Assembly: GCA_947504185.1 (NCBI GenBank)
Contig: CANNGJ010000029.1
Location: 1 to 35,447 of the forward strand
DNA length: 35,447 bases
Reading direction: 5' to 3'
From: an uncultured Tenacibaculum sp.
GTDB taxonomy: Bacteria; Bacteroidota; Bacteroidia; Flavobacteriales; Flavobacteriaceae
The position numbers were made by a program, and so were the translations under genes. Positions 28,221 through 35,406 of this stretch are shown here, in pieces; the first letter of the stretch is position 1; every line of letters begins with the position of its first letter. The notes below the pieces were generated by a model. That model ran no database searches. It was not told the DNA's origin and saw nothing but the letters and a program-made list of their open reading frames with translations.

Positions 28221-28502
28221 ATGAATGGAGTATTTTTATTTATCGGAGGACCAGAGATTTTTGTAATCTTATTAATTGTTGTGATGTTATTTGGAGCAGA
28301 CAAAATTCCAGAAATAGCACGAGGATTAGGGAAAGGTATGCGTCAAATTAAAGATGCAACCAATGATATTAAAAAAGAAATTAACGATAGCGCAAAAAAT
28401 CAAGGAATAGATACTGACTTTGTTAGAGACATTAATAAAGAAGTCAATGAAGTTAAAGATGGCATTGATGACTTTACAGGGCCAATAAAACGTAATCTGT
28501 AA
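28221..28502 (+). CDS. tatA: Sec-independent (Tat) translocase subunit TatA
   Basis: The 93-residue protein has the TatA layout: a single N-terminal membrane helix with the 'FIGGPEIFVILLIVVMLFGADKIPEIARGLGKGMRQIK' pattern (hinge FGADKIPE), then an amphipathic helix and a charged tail. TatA oligomers form the pore for folded proteins with twin-arginine signals. TatB is a relative and cannot be excluded fully, but Bacteroidota commonly use TatA-TatC only. tatC is not in the window. The stop directly abuts the stop of the convergent methyltransferase gene. Confidence 0.92.
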   Translation: MNGVFLFIGGPEIFVILLIVVMLFGADKIPEIARGLGKGMRQIKDATNDIKKEINDSAKNQGIDTDFVRDINKEVNEVKDGIDDFTGPIKRNL

Positions 28503-29144
28503 TTATTTAACTCTACTAATCGTTAAGCCATCTCTAATTGGTAATAAAACGGTTTCTAAGCGAGCATCTTCATTTAACCTCTTGTTATATTCTAAAAGAA
28601 CTTTAGTGTCATTATCTTTAGGATTAAGCGATTCTACAACCTTTCCACTCCATAATACGTTATCAGATAAGATAACGCCACCTTTGTTCATTTTTTCAAT
28701 GATTAAATCAAAATAATTTAAGTAATTCGATTTATCAGCGTCAATAAACACTAAATCAAATTTTTCATCTATTGTTGGAATAATATCAATTGCATTTCCA
28801 ACAAATTGTTTTATTTGATTTTTATAGTCTGATCTTTGAAAATATTTATACTGTAATTCTTCTAGTTCTTCATTCTTGTCAATAGTATAAAGTTCACCAT
28901 TTTCTGCCAATCCTTCAGCTAAACATAATGCAGAGTAACCAGTATAAGTACCAATTTCTAAAATAGATTTTGGTTGGATTAATTTAGATATCATTGATAA
29001 AACTCTTCCTTGAAACCCACCACTCAGCATACGAGGATTCAATATTTTTTGCCAAGTTTCTCTACTTAATTCCTGTAGTATTTTAGGTTCTTGTTGTGAG
29101 TGATTTACAACATAATTATCAATATTTTCTGGTAAAAAATGCAT
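28503..29144 (-). CDS. SAM-dependent O-methyltransferase (caffeoyl-CoA OMT-like family)
   Basis: The 213-residue class I methyltransferase shows the SAM-binding motif 'SILEIGTYTGYSALCLAEGL' (about 73-92), 'YTIDKNEELEE' with the acidic residue after strand 2, and 'LVFIDADKSNYLNYF' and 'LSDNVLWSGKV' with the aspartates that bind a divalent cation in family 3 O-methyltransferases. Acceptor unknown; bacterial members act on various catechol-type compounds. It has its own -7 box on the minus strand, and it ends against tatA with no spacer. Confidence 0.9.
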   Translation of the reverse strand: MHFLPENIDNYVVNHSQQEPKILQELSRETWQKILNPRMLSGGFQGRVLSMISKLIQPKSILEIGTYTGYSALCLAEGLAENGELYTIDKNEELEELQYKYFQRSDYKNQIKQFVGNAIDIIPTIDEKFDLVFIDADKSNYLNYFDLIIEKMNKGGVILSDNVLWSGKVVESLNPKDNDTKVLLEYNKRLNEDARLETVLLPIRDGLTISRVK

Positions 29145-29163
29145 TTGTATAAGTTTTGTGTTA

Positions 29164-29171
29164 CAAAAATA
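29164..29171 (-). promoter_or_regulatory. -7 box of the O-methyltransferase gene
   Basis: On the minus strand this reads TATTTTTG (TAnnTTTG), 19 nt before the ATG at 29144. It overlaps the T-run of the terminator at 29164-29207, so one operon stops where the next gene begins. Confidence 0.45.
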
Positions 29172-29207
29172 AAAAAACGGAATTTATCATTACAATAAAC
29201 TCCGTTT
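29164..29207 (-). terminator. Terminator of the sigma/anti-sigma operon
   Basis: The arms aaacggaatttat (29175-29187) and ataaactccgttt (29195-29207) pair with one mismatch; on the minus strand a T-run follows. It is 48 nt after the stop of the zinc-binding protein gene. Confidence 0.75.
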
Positions 29208-29254
29208 CAATCTAACAAAAAATCAAAAATTGGTTTTATAAAAAACCAAACTTG

Positions 29255-29515
29255 TTAATTAAAATTACTTAATTGTTCTTTTAATGCTTCTTTATCCATA
29301 TTAGATAAGCATTTTGTTTCGTTTTTACAATCATTAGCTTTCATTTTAAAAATCTGAGACATTTTTCTATTCTGTTTAGAATATAAAGCACAAACTTTAC
29401 AAATTAATATATGCCAATTAAGTTGTAATTTTTCATAAAATGAAGCTTCACCGTATTGTGCTTTATCACAAATTGTAGTTGCTTCATCGCATGTTATTTT
29501 GAATTTCTTAAACAT
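29255..29515 (-). CDS. Small cytosolic zinc-binding anti-sigma-like protein (ZAS motif)
   Basis: The 86-residue protein carries H35-x3-C39-x2-C42 (HILICKVC), the zinc motif of ZAS-type anti-sigma factors, with an earlier Cys pair C9 and C16. It has no membrane segment, so it would be a soluble redox or zinc-responsive regulator. The gene is 7 nt after the ECF sigma factor gene on the same strand, the usual arrangement for a sigma/anti-sigma pair. Relatives in flavobacteria are often labelled 'glycine dehydrogenase', which this sequence does not support. Two more cysteines lie near the C-terminus (NDCKNETKCLS). Confidence 0.75.
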   Translation of the reverse strand: MFKKFKITCDEATTICDKAQYGEASFYEKLQLNWHILICKVCALYSKQNRKMSQIFKMKANDCKNETKCLSNMDKEALKEQLSNFN

Positions 29516-29522
29516 TATTCTT

Positions 29523-30095
29523 TTACTTATTAAACCAGTTTTTTTCCATGCAATTTCTCAGTTGAGTTCTCGCTCTATGAATGATAACCCATAGATTCGA
29601 CGGAGTGATATCTAGTTCCTTACAAATTTCCTCAGTTTCAAACTCTTGAATAGTTTTCATCCTAAAAACCATAGCGTATTTCTCAGGAAGATTGTCGATA
29701 CATTTATCTATTTGAGACTTTAATTCTCTGTTTTCAATATTTTTTTCAGCTTCATTATTCCAAGATTGAGGAACTCTTTCTTCTATCCAATTACCTTCAT
29801 TTTCTCCGTTATCATAAAAACTCATTCTAACTTCAGCTTGACCTTTTTTAGAATTTATTTTTCGATAATGATCAATTATTTTCCTTTTTAAAATAGAAAC
29901 AAGCCAAGTTCTTTCTGTTGATTTTCCTTGAAAATTTTTAGCGGATTTTAATCCAGCAAAAAACGTTTCTTGTACTAAATCTTTAGCGATATTTGAGTTA
30001 TTTACTCGAGCTATAGCGTAATTAAATAAATAATCAGCATAATCATCTACCCATTTGTTAGGGGATAAAGTATTGGGTTTATCTGTTCGGTTCAT
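29523..30095 (-). CDS. ECF-type sigma-70 factor
   Basis: The 190-residue protein has region 2 (about 17-80, 'DDYADYLFNYAIARVNNSNIAKDLVQETF...TWLVSILKRKIIDHYRK') and region 4 (about 125-183, 'LPEKYAMVFRMKTIQEFETEEICKELDITPSNLWVIIHRARTQL'), joined by an acidic linker. There is no region 3, so it belongs to the ECF group, which directs RNA polymerase to a stress or envelope regulon. It is third in a minus-strand operon, 15 nt after the PD40 gene and 7 nt before its likely anti-sigma partner. Regulon unknown. Confidence 0.93.
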   Translation of the reverse strand: MNRTDKPNTLSPNKWVDDYADYLFNYAIARVNNSNIAKDLVQETFFAGLKSAKNFQGKSTERTWLVSILKRKIIDHYRKINSKKGQAEVRMSFYDNGENEGNWIEERVPQSWNNEAEKNIENRELKSQIDKCIDNLPEKYAMVFRMKTIQEFETEEICKELDITPSNLWVIIHRARTQLRNCMEKNWFNK

Positions 30096-30110
30096 TATGC
30101 CAAATATAAG

Positions 30111-31034
30111 CTATTTTTTATTTAAAGAACTTTTATAAATTCTACTTAATCCGTTTGGATTACTGTTAATATAGTTAATAATTTCTTTAAGGTTTTTTCT
30201 TTTCTTTAAACCTTTTTTAATAGAACTTTTATTAGTTGTAAAATAGAGAACATTATTATTGATATCAACAAAAGGACAGTAATCTAACTTTTTTGAATTA
30301 ATACCGTTGTATGAATGTTTTGTTGGTAACCAATTATTATTCTTATCCTTTTTGCTAATATATAAATCACCACGTCCTAAATCATCTTTTCGTCCATAAG
30401 ACGTAAAAATTATAAAGCTTTCATCTGGAGCAACAAAAGCATTAAACTCATATTTTTCTGAATTTACAGTAGAACTTAAAGGTGTAGGTTTAGTATAGTT
30501 TCCATCTATAAGTTTACTTACATAAATATCTTCTTTCCCTTTTGAGTTTTCATATTCAGCAGTAAAATATAAATTTCCATTATTAGTTACAGCTGGGTAA
30601 AATTCATCTACAGAAGTATTAATATTTTGCCCCACACTTTTAGGAGTAGACCATTTGTCATTTTTGGTATTTCTAGTTACATACCAAATGTCCATATCTT
30701 TTTTAAGCTCCGAAGAAGTGTTGTTTTTTCTGTTAGAGGCAAAAAATAGTTTTAATCCATCAGGAGATAAAAAAGGTTCTAAATCTTTATGTTGTCCAGA
30801 AAAACTAACCGCTTCAGGTGTAGTCCATTTATCGTTTACTTTTTTAGAATAAGCGATAAAAGAATATTCTTTAGCATAACTTTCTACAGTAAAATAAAAT
30901 TCATCTTGATCTTTAGTCATAGAAAAATCTCTGACATTAGGTAAGTCTTTAAATAATTCAGGTAAAAACATAGATGGTTCTTGGCTAAAGCCGATATGAC
31001 TTATAAATAAGAAAAGAATAAGGAACTTTTTCAT
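30111..31034 (-). CDS. Exported PD40 (TolB/WD40-like) beta-propeller protein
   Basis: The 307-residue protein has a signal peptide (about 1-17, HIGFSQ) and PD40-type blades: 'LEPFLSPDGLKLFFASNR', 'DEFYPAVTNNGNLYFTAEYE', 'YEFNAFVAPDESFIIFTSYG', 'YCPFVDINNNVLYFTTNK', with 'KDMDIWYVTR', 'KEDIYVSKL' and 'RGDLYISKK' between them. Such propellers occur in TolB and in OmpA-type periplasmic proteins, and usually bind other proteins. No catalytic motif is seen. It is second in the operon, 8 nt after the NTF2-like gene and 15 nt before the sigma factor gene, so a sensory or effector role linked to the sigma factor is possible. Confidence 0.8.
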   Translation of the reverse strand: MKKFLILFLFISHIGFSQEPSMFLPELFKDLPNVRDFSMTKDQDEFYFTVESYAKEYSFIAYSKKVNDKWTTPEAVSFSGQHKDLEPFLSPDGLKLFFASNRKNNTSSELKKDMDIWYVTRNTKNDKWSTPKSVGQNINTSVDEFYPAVTNNGNLYFTAEYENSKGKEDIYVSKLIDGNYTKPTPLSSTVNSEKYEFNAFVAPDESFIIFTSYGRKDDLGRGDLYISKKDKNNNWLPTKHSYNGINSKKLDYCPFVDINNNVLYFTTNKSSIKKGLKKRKNLKEIINYINSNPNGLSRIYKSSLNKK

Positions 31035-31042
31035 GTAGCTAT

Positions 31043-31516
31043 TTATTTAGTAGAAGTTTTACAGTTACTTCTGCTTCTCATGTCTACTAAATAAATAATC
31101 TCCCATTTTCCATTATTGTTAAATAACTGAAAAGAATTAGCTCCACAATGGCTGAATTTATTATTTAGATAGAACTCATAAGGAGTCCAAACTGAAGCAA
31201 GATTACCATCAATATGGATATTCCAAGACAATAATTTCTCAAAATAAGTGTGTTCAGGTTTCTTGTTTGCAATTCCTGTTAAAACTTTTTCTTTACTCTC
31301 AGTAACCAATCTTTTTTCACCTTTTTTATTAGTGAAAGTCGTTTGCATTTTTATGGTAGAATGTAATGTTGAACTTACAATTGTGCTATCACCTTTATGT
31401 AATCCTTCAAAAAAAGTTTCAATAGTGTTTTTTATTGCTTTTTCATCACTATTATCTTGTGCATTAACAACTGTAGTAAGAACAAAAACAATAAGAAAGG
31501 TAATTATTTTGTGCAT
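31043..31516 (-). CDS. Exported NTF2-like (putative lumazine-binding/SnoaL-type) protein
   Basis: The 157-residue protein has a signal peptide (about 1-19, TTVVNAQ) and then a cone-shaped NTF2-like fold: 'DEKAIKNTIETFFEGLHKGDSTIVSSTLHSTIKMQTTF', '...LLSWNIHIDGNLASVWTPYEFYLNNKFSHCGANSFQLFNNNGKWEIIYLVDMRSRSNC'. It matches the pattern of the 'putative lumazine-binding' family, whose members are mostly uncharacterised. It is first in a four-gene operon with the PD40 protein, ECF sigma factor and anti-sigma-like protein. No perfect promoter is seen; TAGCTTTA on the minus strand is the nearest. Confidence 0.75.
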   Translation of the reverse strand: MHKIITFLIVFVLTTVVNAQDNSDEKAIKNTIETFFEGLHKGDSTIVSSTLHSTIKMQTTFTNKKGEKRLVTESKEKVLTGIANKKPEHTYFEKLLSWNIHIDGNLASVWTPYEFYLNNKFSHCGANSFQLFNNNGKWEIIYLVDMRSRSNCKTSTK

Positions 31517-31603
31517 GGTAGTTAGATTTAGAAAGTAAAGCTATTAAAAAAGAGAGTTTCTAAATTATAATTAACAGAAGATTAACGACTTTTATATATA
31601 AAC

Positions 31604-31630
31604 CAGAAGTAGTTGTAACTTCTGTTTTTA
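31604..31630. promoter_or_regulatory. Hairpin in the divergent region between the sigma operon and panB
   Basis: The arms cagaagt (31604-31610) and acttctg (31618-31624) enclose 7 nt and are followed by TTTTT on the plus strand. It lies between two divergent start codons, where a terminator for either gene is not expected, so it may be an operator, a stop for antisense transcripts, or a relic. Confidence 0.3.
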
Positions 31631-31683
31631 AATTAAATCAATAGAATAAATCCGTATTTTTACAACTCAGAAAATTATAAATA

Positions 31684-32502
31684 ATGTCAGTAGCAAAAAA
31701 ACAATATAAAAGAGTTACCACGAAGTCATTAGTAGAAATGAAAGCTAATGGAGAAAAAATTTCCATGTTAACAGCCTATGATTACACAATGGCAAAAATT
31801 GTAGATGGGGCTGGAATTGATGTAATTTTAGTAGGTGATTCTGCATCAAATGTTATGGCAGGTCATGAAACTACATTGCCAATTACATTAGATCAAATGA
31901 TTTACCATGCAAGTTCAGTAATACGAGCTATTGAGCGTTGTTTAGTAGTGGTAGATTTACCTTTTGGAACATATCAAGGAAATTCTAAAAGTGCTTTAGA
32001 TTCTGCAATTAAAGTAATGAAAGAATCTGGTGGACACGCGGTAAAGTTAGAAGGAGGAAGTGAAATAGGAGAATCAATTTCAAGAATTTTAACTGCAGGA
32101 ATTCCAGTAATGGGACATTTAGGTTTAACGCCACAATCAATATATAAATTCGGGACTTATACTGTAAGAGCCAAGGAAGAAGAGGAAGCAGATAAGCTTT
32201 TAGAAGATGCTAAATTACTAGAGCAATTAGGATGTTTTGCTTTAGTTTTAGAAAAAGTTCCAGCAGCTTTAGCGCAAAAAGTAGCTGAAAGCTTAACGAT
32301 TCCTGTTATAGGTATTGGAGCAGGAGGAGGAGTAGACGGACAAGTTCTAGTGACACACGATATGTTAGGAATGACACACGAATTTAATCCACGTTTTTTA
32401 CGAAGATATTTAGATTTGTATACAGAAATGACTGGAGCTTTCGAAAGTTATATAGCAGATGTGAAATCGCAAGATTTTCCAAACGAAAAAGAACAATATT
32501 AA
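31684..32502 (+). CDS. panB: 3-methyl-2-oxobutanoate hydroxymethyltransferase
   Basis: The 272-residue protein makes ketopantoate from ketoisovalerate and methylene-tetrahydrofolate, the first step of pantothenate and CoA synthesis, in the cytosol. The TIM-barrel signatures are '[41 protein letters not shown]' with the Mg-binding Asp, '[11 protein letters not shown]', 'VKLEGG', '[10 protein letters not shown]' and '[11 protein letters not shown]' with the catalytic Glu. Full length. It is 3 nt from the next small gene, so the two should be co-transcribed. Confidence 0.96.
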   Translation: MSVAKKQYKRVTTKSLVEMKANGEKISMLTAYDYTMAKIVDGAGIDVILVGDSASNVMAGHETTLPITLDQMIYHASSVIRAIERCLVVVDLPFGTYQGNSKSALDSAIKVMKESGGHAVKLEGGSEIGESISRILTAGIPVMGHLGLTPQSIYKFGTYTVRAKEEEEADKLLEDAKLLEQLGCFALVLEKVPAALAQKVAESLTIPVIGIGAGGGVDGQVLVTHDMLGMTHEFNPRFLRRYLDLYTEMTGAFESYIADVKSQDFPNEKEQY

Positions 32503-32505
32503 ATT

Positions 32506-32721
32506 ATGGAGTTATCAGAAAAGATATTTGAGACTATATTATTTCTTCTGTACATCCCTCTTTTTAGAATTATTACCCCTTTTTTTATAAAAAAGTCTTC
32601 TTCTTTATTAGGTGAAAACTTAAAAGGATACTTTATGCCTACATACAAAGTATTGGGGTTTTGTTCTAATTATATTGTTCCTGTTTTGGTTATAATTTTA
32701 ATTACTATTATTTGGATTTAA
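32506..32721 (+). CDS. Small membrane protein of unknown function
   Basis: The 71-residue product has two hydrophobic segments (about 8-28, FETILFLLYIPLFRIITPFF, and about 48-71, with VLGFCSNYIVPVLVIILIT), joined by a short loop with a Lys pair and 'SSSLLGENLKGYF'. It starts 3 nt after the panB stop and ends 11 nt before the dehydrogenase ATG. This tight spacing and the sensible membrane-protein composition argue that it is real. Not recognised. Confidence 0.6.
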   Translation: MELSEKIFETILFLLYIPLFRIITPFFIKKSSSLLGENLKGYFMPTYKVLGFCSNYIVPVLVIILITIIWI

Positions 32722-32732
32722 ATATTTTCAAA

Positions 32733-33689
32733 ATGAAGATTCTCCATCTTGACACTAATCACTCTTTACTTTTAAATCAATTAAACGATTTAGGTTTTCA
32801 AAATGATGAAGATTATACTTCTTCGAAAGAAGAAATTGAGGATAAAATTCATCAATATGATGGAATTATTATTCGTAGTAGGTTTACAATTGATCAACAA
32901 TTTTTAGACAAAGCAATCAATTTAAAGTTTATTGGTCGAGTTGGTGCAGGTTTAGAAAATATAGATTGCGATTATGCTGAGAAGAAAGGAGTATATTTAA
33001 TTTCTGCACCAGAAGGAAATCGAAACGCTGTAGGTGAGCATTCTTTAGGAATGTTGTTGTCACTTTTTAATAAATTAAATAAAGCTGATAGAGAAGTTAG
33101 AAATGGAAAATGGCTTCGAGAAGAAAATCGTGGAATTGAATTAGATGGAAAAACGGTTGGTTTAATTGGTTATGGAAATATGGGGAAATCCTTCGCTAAA
33201 AAACTTCGTGGATTTGATGTTGAAGTTATATGTTACGATATAAAACCAAATGTAGGTGATGAAAATTGTAAACAAGTTTCTTTACAAGAGTTACAAGAAA
33301 AAGCAGATGTTTTAAGTTTGCATACTCCTCAAACTGAATTGACAAAAAACATGGTAGATGATAAGTTTATTAATCAATTTAAAAAGTCGTTTTGGTTGAT
33401 TAATACAGCAAGAGGAAAATCGGTTGTTACTTCAGATCTAGTTGAAGCGTTAAAATCTAATAAAGTTTTGGGAGCTGGTTTAGATGTATTAGAATATGAG
33501 AAAAAATCCTTTGAAAATTTGTTCCAAAAAAATGTCACATCGAGTCCAGTTGAGATGCCAGAAGCGTTTCAATATTTAATTAATGCAGAAAATGTTATTT
33601 TATCTCCACACGTTGCTGGATGGACTGTTGAAAGCAAACAAAAATTGGCTCAAACTATAGTAGATAAAATCAAAAGAAAATTTTGTTAA
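32733..33689 (+). CDS. D-isomer-specific 2-hydroxyacid dehydrogenase (NAD-dependent)
   Basis: The 318-residue protein belongs to the SerA/LdhA family. The NAD fold has GLIGYGNMGKSFAKKL (GxGxxG), and the catalytic Arg, Glu and His are seen in 'INTARGKSVV', 'AGLDVLEYEKKSF' and 'ILSPHVAGWT'. The substrate domain begins 'MKILHLDTNHSLLL', for which I chose the ATG at 32733; an in-frame TTG at 32712 lies inside the previous gene and adds 'MDLNIFK' of no family type. It has no ACT domain, so it could be a 3-phosphoglycerate dehydrogenase of the short kind or another 2-hydroxyacid dehydrogenase. It shares an operon with panB. Confidence 0.85.
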   Translation: MKILHLDTNHSLLLNQLNDLGFQNDEDYTSSKEEIEDKIHQYDGIIIRSRFTIDQQFLDKAINLKFIGRVGAGLENIDCDYAEKKGVYLISAPEGNRNAVGEHSLGMLLSLFNKLNKADREVRNGKWLREENRGIELDGKTVGLIGYGNMGKSFAKKLRGFDVEVICYDIKPNVGDENCKQVSLQELQEKADVLSLHTPQTELTKNMVDDKFINQFKKSFWLINTARGKSVVTSDLVEALKSNKVLGAGLDVLEYEKKSFENLFQKNVTSSPVEMPEAFQYLINAENVILSPHVAGWTVESKQKLAQTIVDKIKRKFC

Positions 33690-33703
33690 CTTTATATTCA
33701 TTT

Positions 33704-33770
33704 GTTATTGCTAGGAGTTTCGACGAAGTAATCTGTTTAAATATTTAGATTACTTTATTCTCAATGACGT
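33704..33770. repeat. Degenerate palindromic intergenic repeat (flavobacterial type)
   Basis: The element starts gttattgctaggag, includes tttcgacgaagtaatctg, and ends caatgacgt. The inner arms aagtaatct (33726-33734) and agattactt (33747-33755) match exactly around a 12-nt loop; the outer arms gttattg/caatgac match with one mismatch. It resembles a palindromic repeat with the form cattgcgaggag...gacgaagcaatctg that I recall from many flavobacterial intergenic regions, here with drift in the middle. It may act as a transcript end for the panB operon. Confidence 0.6.
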
Positions 33771-33786
33771 TTTAAAATTTATCAAA

Positions 33787-34245
33787 ATGAAATACGAAGC
33801 CAATTCTCCTGAAGATTATATTGCGCAAGTTCCGGAAGAGCGTCAAGCTATAATGGAAAAATTAAGGAATACAATTAAAGAAAACTTGCCAGAAGGTTTT
33901 GAAGAAGGAATGAATTATAGTATGATTGGATATTATGTGCCACATTCTGTATACCCAGATGGTTATCATTGTGATACAAGTTTGCCATTACCGTTTATGA
34001 ATATAGCCTCTCAAAAGAATTCAATTAACCTATATCATAGCGGAATTTATGCTAAGAAAGAATTATTAGATTGGTTTGTGGCAGAATACCCGAAGCATTC
34101 TAAAAGAAAATTAGATATGGGTAAAAGCTGTGTCCGCTTTAAAAAAATAGAAGAAATTCCGATGGATTTAATCGCTGATTTGTGTAAAAAAATGACCGTT
34201 GATGAGTGGATTGATATTTATGAAACTAATGTAAAAAAGAAGTAG
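33787..34245 (+). CDS. DUF1801 (YdhG-like) domain protein
   Basis: The 152-residue protein has the DUF1801 pattern: 'SPEDYIAQVPEERQAIMEKLRNTIKENLPEGFEEGMNYSMIGYYVP' then 'LPFMNIASQKNSINLYHSGIY' and 'LDMGKSCVRFKKIEEIPMDLIADLCKKMTVDEWI'. Some members are called iron chaperone-like (Fra-type), but the bacterial family is poorly characterised, so no function is given. Its stop codon directly touches the ATG of the VOC gene (tagatg), so the two are probably translated from one message. Cytosolic. Confidence 0.85.
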   Translation: MKYEANSPEDYIAQVPEERQAIMEKLRNTIKENLPEGFEEGMNYSMIGYYVPHSVYPDGYHCDTSLPLPFMNIASQKNSINLYHSGIYAKKELLDWFVAEYPKHSKRKLDMGKSCVRFKKIEEIPMDLIADLCKKMTVDEWIDIYETNVKKK

Positions 34246-34638
34246 ATGAAGAAGAAGGGGAGAGTAACAGGCATAGGAGGTGTTTTTTTTAAAACTGATG
34301 ATGTAAAAGCAACAAAAGATTGGTATAAAAACAATTTAGATTTTAATACTGATGATTGGGGTTGTACATTTTGGTGGAAAGATAATGAAGGAAAAAAAGC
34401 ATCCACACAATGGAGTCCATTTACAAAAGATTCTAATTATTTCGCACCTTCAAAAAAAGACTTTATGTTTAACTATCGTGTAGAAAACTTAACTGAATTA
34501 TTAGAAGAGTTAAAAGAAAAAGGAGTTACTGTGATGGATAAAGTTGAAGAGTATGAGTATGGTAAATTTGGATGGATTATAGATTTAGATGGAAATAAAA
34601 TTGAATTATGGGAACCAAAAGACGAAGCTTTTTTATAA
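34246..34638 (+). CDS. VOC-superfamily (glyoxalase/bleomycin resistance-like) protein
   Basis: The 130-residue protein has the two beta-alpha-beta-beta-beta modules of the vicinal oxygen chelate fold: 'GRVTGIGGVFFKTDDVKATKDWYKNNLDF', and 'FMFNYRVENLTELLEELKEKGVTVMDKVEEYEYGKFGWIIDLDGNKIELWEP', with the typical C-terminal Glu (IELWEP) that binds metal in active members. Its reaction cannot be read. It is directly joined to the DUF1801 gene. Confidence 0.88.
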   Translation: MKKKGRVTGIGGVFFKTDDVKATKDWYKNNLDFNTDDWGCTFWWKDNEGKKASTQWSPFTKDSNYFAPSKKDFMFNYRVENLTELLEELKEKGVTVMDKVEEYEYGKFGWIIDLDGNKIELWEPKDEAFL

Positions 34639-34670
34639 ATTTATAGCCAACTATTATTAAAAACAAAAAA

Positions 34671-34940
34671 ATGAATGTAATTGATGAAAACGGGAACTCT
34701 GTTCCAAATCAAGAAAGTAAAAGAATTTTAGCAGGTATTTTAGCAATCATATTGGGATCTCTAGCTGTTCATAAATTTGTATTAGGTTATACAAAAGAAG
34801 GGATAATTCAAGTTGTATTGAATATTGTCACTTGTGGAATTGCAACTATAGTTCCTTTTATAGAAGGGATTATCTATTTAACAAAATCAGACGAAGAGTT
34901 TGTTGAAACATATCAAGTAAATCACAGAGGTTGGTTCTAA
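34671..34940 (+). CDS. TM2-domain membrane protein
   Basis: The 89-residue protein has the TM2 layout: 'ESKRILAGILAIILGSLAVHKFVLGYTKEGIIQVVLNIVTCGIATIVPFIEGIIYL', two membrane helices with a short linker carrying the H-K-F-x-L-G motif between them. The family is widespread and of unclear function. It precedes the helical repeat gene by 18 nt and may share its transcript. Confidence 0.85.
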   Translation: MNVIDENGNSVPNQESKRILAGILAIILGSLAVHKFVLGYTKEGIIQVVLNIVTCGIATIVPFIEGIIYLTKSDEEFVETYQVNHRGWF

Positions 34941-34958
34941 TTTTAAAATCAAAATAAA

Positions 34959-35336
34959 ATGGCAGAAGAAAACAAAGACTTTAAAGAGAATTTAAACGAA
35001 GGTTTAGATAAAGCTAAAGATGTTATGGATAACGTAACTGAGAAAGCATCTGAAATGGCTGGAGAAGCAGGAGAGCATATTGTTGATGCTGTTGAAGATG
35101 TAAAAGAAAAAGTTAGTGAAATGATGTCTGATGAATCTGTAGAGAAAATGAAAGCAAAAGCTAGTGAGTTCGCAGATGAAGCTAAAGAGGTAATGGATAA
35201 CGTAACTGAAAAAGCATCTGAGTTTGCTGGAGAAGCGGGAGAGCACCTTGCAGATTTTGCCGAAGATGTTCAAGAAGAAGCAGAAGAAGTGGTTAAAAAA
35301 GGTAAAAACTTTTTTCAACGATTATTCGGAAAATAA
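34959..35336 (+). CDS. Acidic helical repeat protein (YtxH/LEA-like), unknown function
   Basis: The 125-residue protein is almost entirely predicted alpha-helix and rich in Glu, Lys, Ala, Val, Asp and Met. Residues 19-50 (AKDVMDNVTEKASEM...) are repeated at 75-106 (AKEVMDNVTEKASEF...) with about 75 percent identity by eye and a period of 56 residues. The C-terminus KGKNFFQRLFGK is basic and amphipathic and may touch a membrane. There is no signal peptide. The composition resembles stress-protective LEA-like or YtxH-type proteins, but I cannot assign it. It lies 18 nt after the TM2 gene and before two terminator-like hairpins. Confidence 0.75.
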   Translation: MAEENKDFKENLNEGLDKAKDVMDNVTEKASEMAGEAGEHIVDAVEDVKEKVSEMMSDESVEKMKAKASEFADEAKEVMDNVTEKASEFAGEAGEHLADFAEDVQEEAEEVVKKGKNFFQRLFGK

Positions 35337-35354
35337 TTGAATTATAGTAGAATG

Positions 35355-35406
35355 AAAAAGCGCCTTTTTAGGTAGTCATGGTCGGAAGAAATTCCGGCCA
35401 TTTTTT
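35355..35406 (+). terminator. Two successive terminator-like hairpins after the helical repeat gene
   Basis: The first is aaaaag-cgc-cttttt (35355-35369). The second is stronger: atggtcggaa-gaaa-ttccggccat (35378-35401, one G-T pair) followed by T6. Together they close the TM2/helical protein unit. Confidence 0.75.

Noticed and set aside
28127..28351. 74-residue frame across the atpC terminator into tatA
   Set aside because: It reads through the terminator hairpin and the tatA promoter, and is out of frame with tatA.
29255..29515. 'Glycine dehydrogenase' label for the small Cys-rich protein
   Set aside because: 86 residues cannot hold that enzyme; the H-x3-C-x2-C motif and the position behind an ECF sigma gene point to a ZAS-type protein.
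32712..32732. TTG start for the 2-hydroxyacid dehydrogenase
   Set aside because: It lies within the previous gene and adds residues of no family type; the ATG at 32733 gives the normal family start.
35004..35318. 104-residue Phe/Cys/His-rich frame antisense to the helical protein
   Set aside because: Mirror of a Glu/Lys-rich coding repeat; no promoter and no sensible composition.
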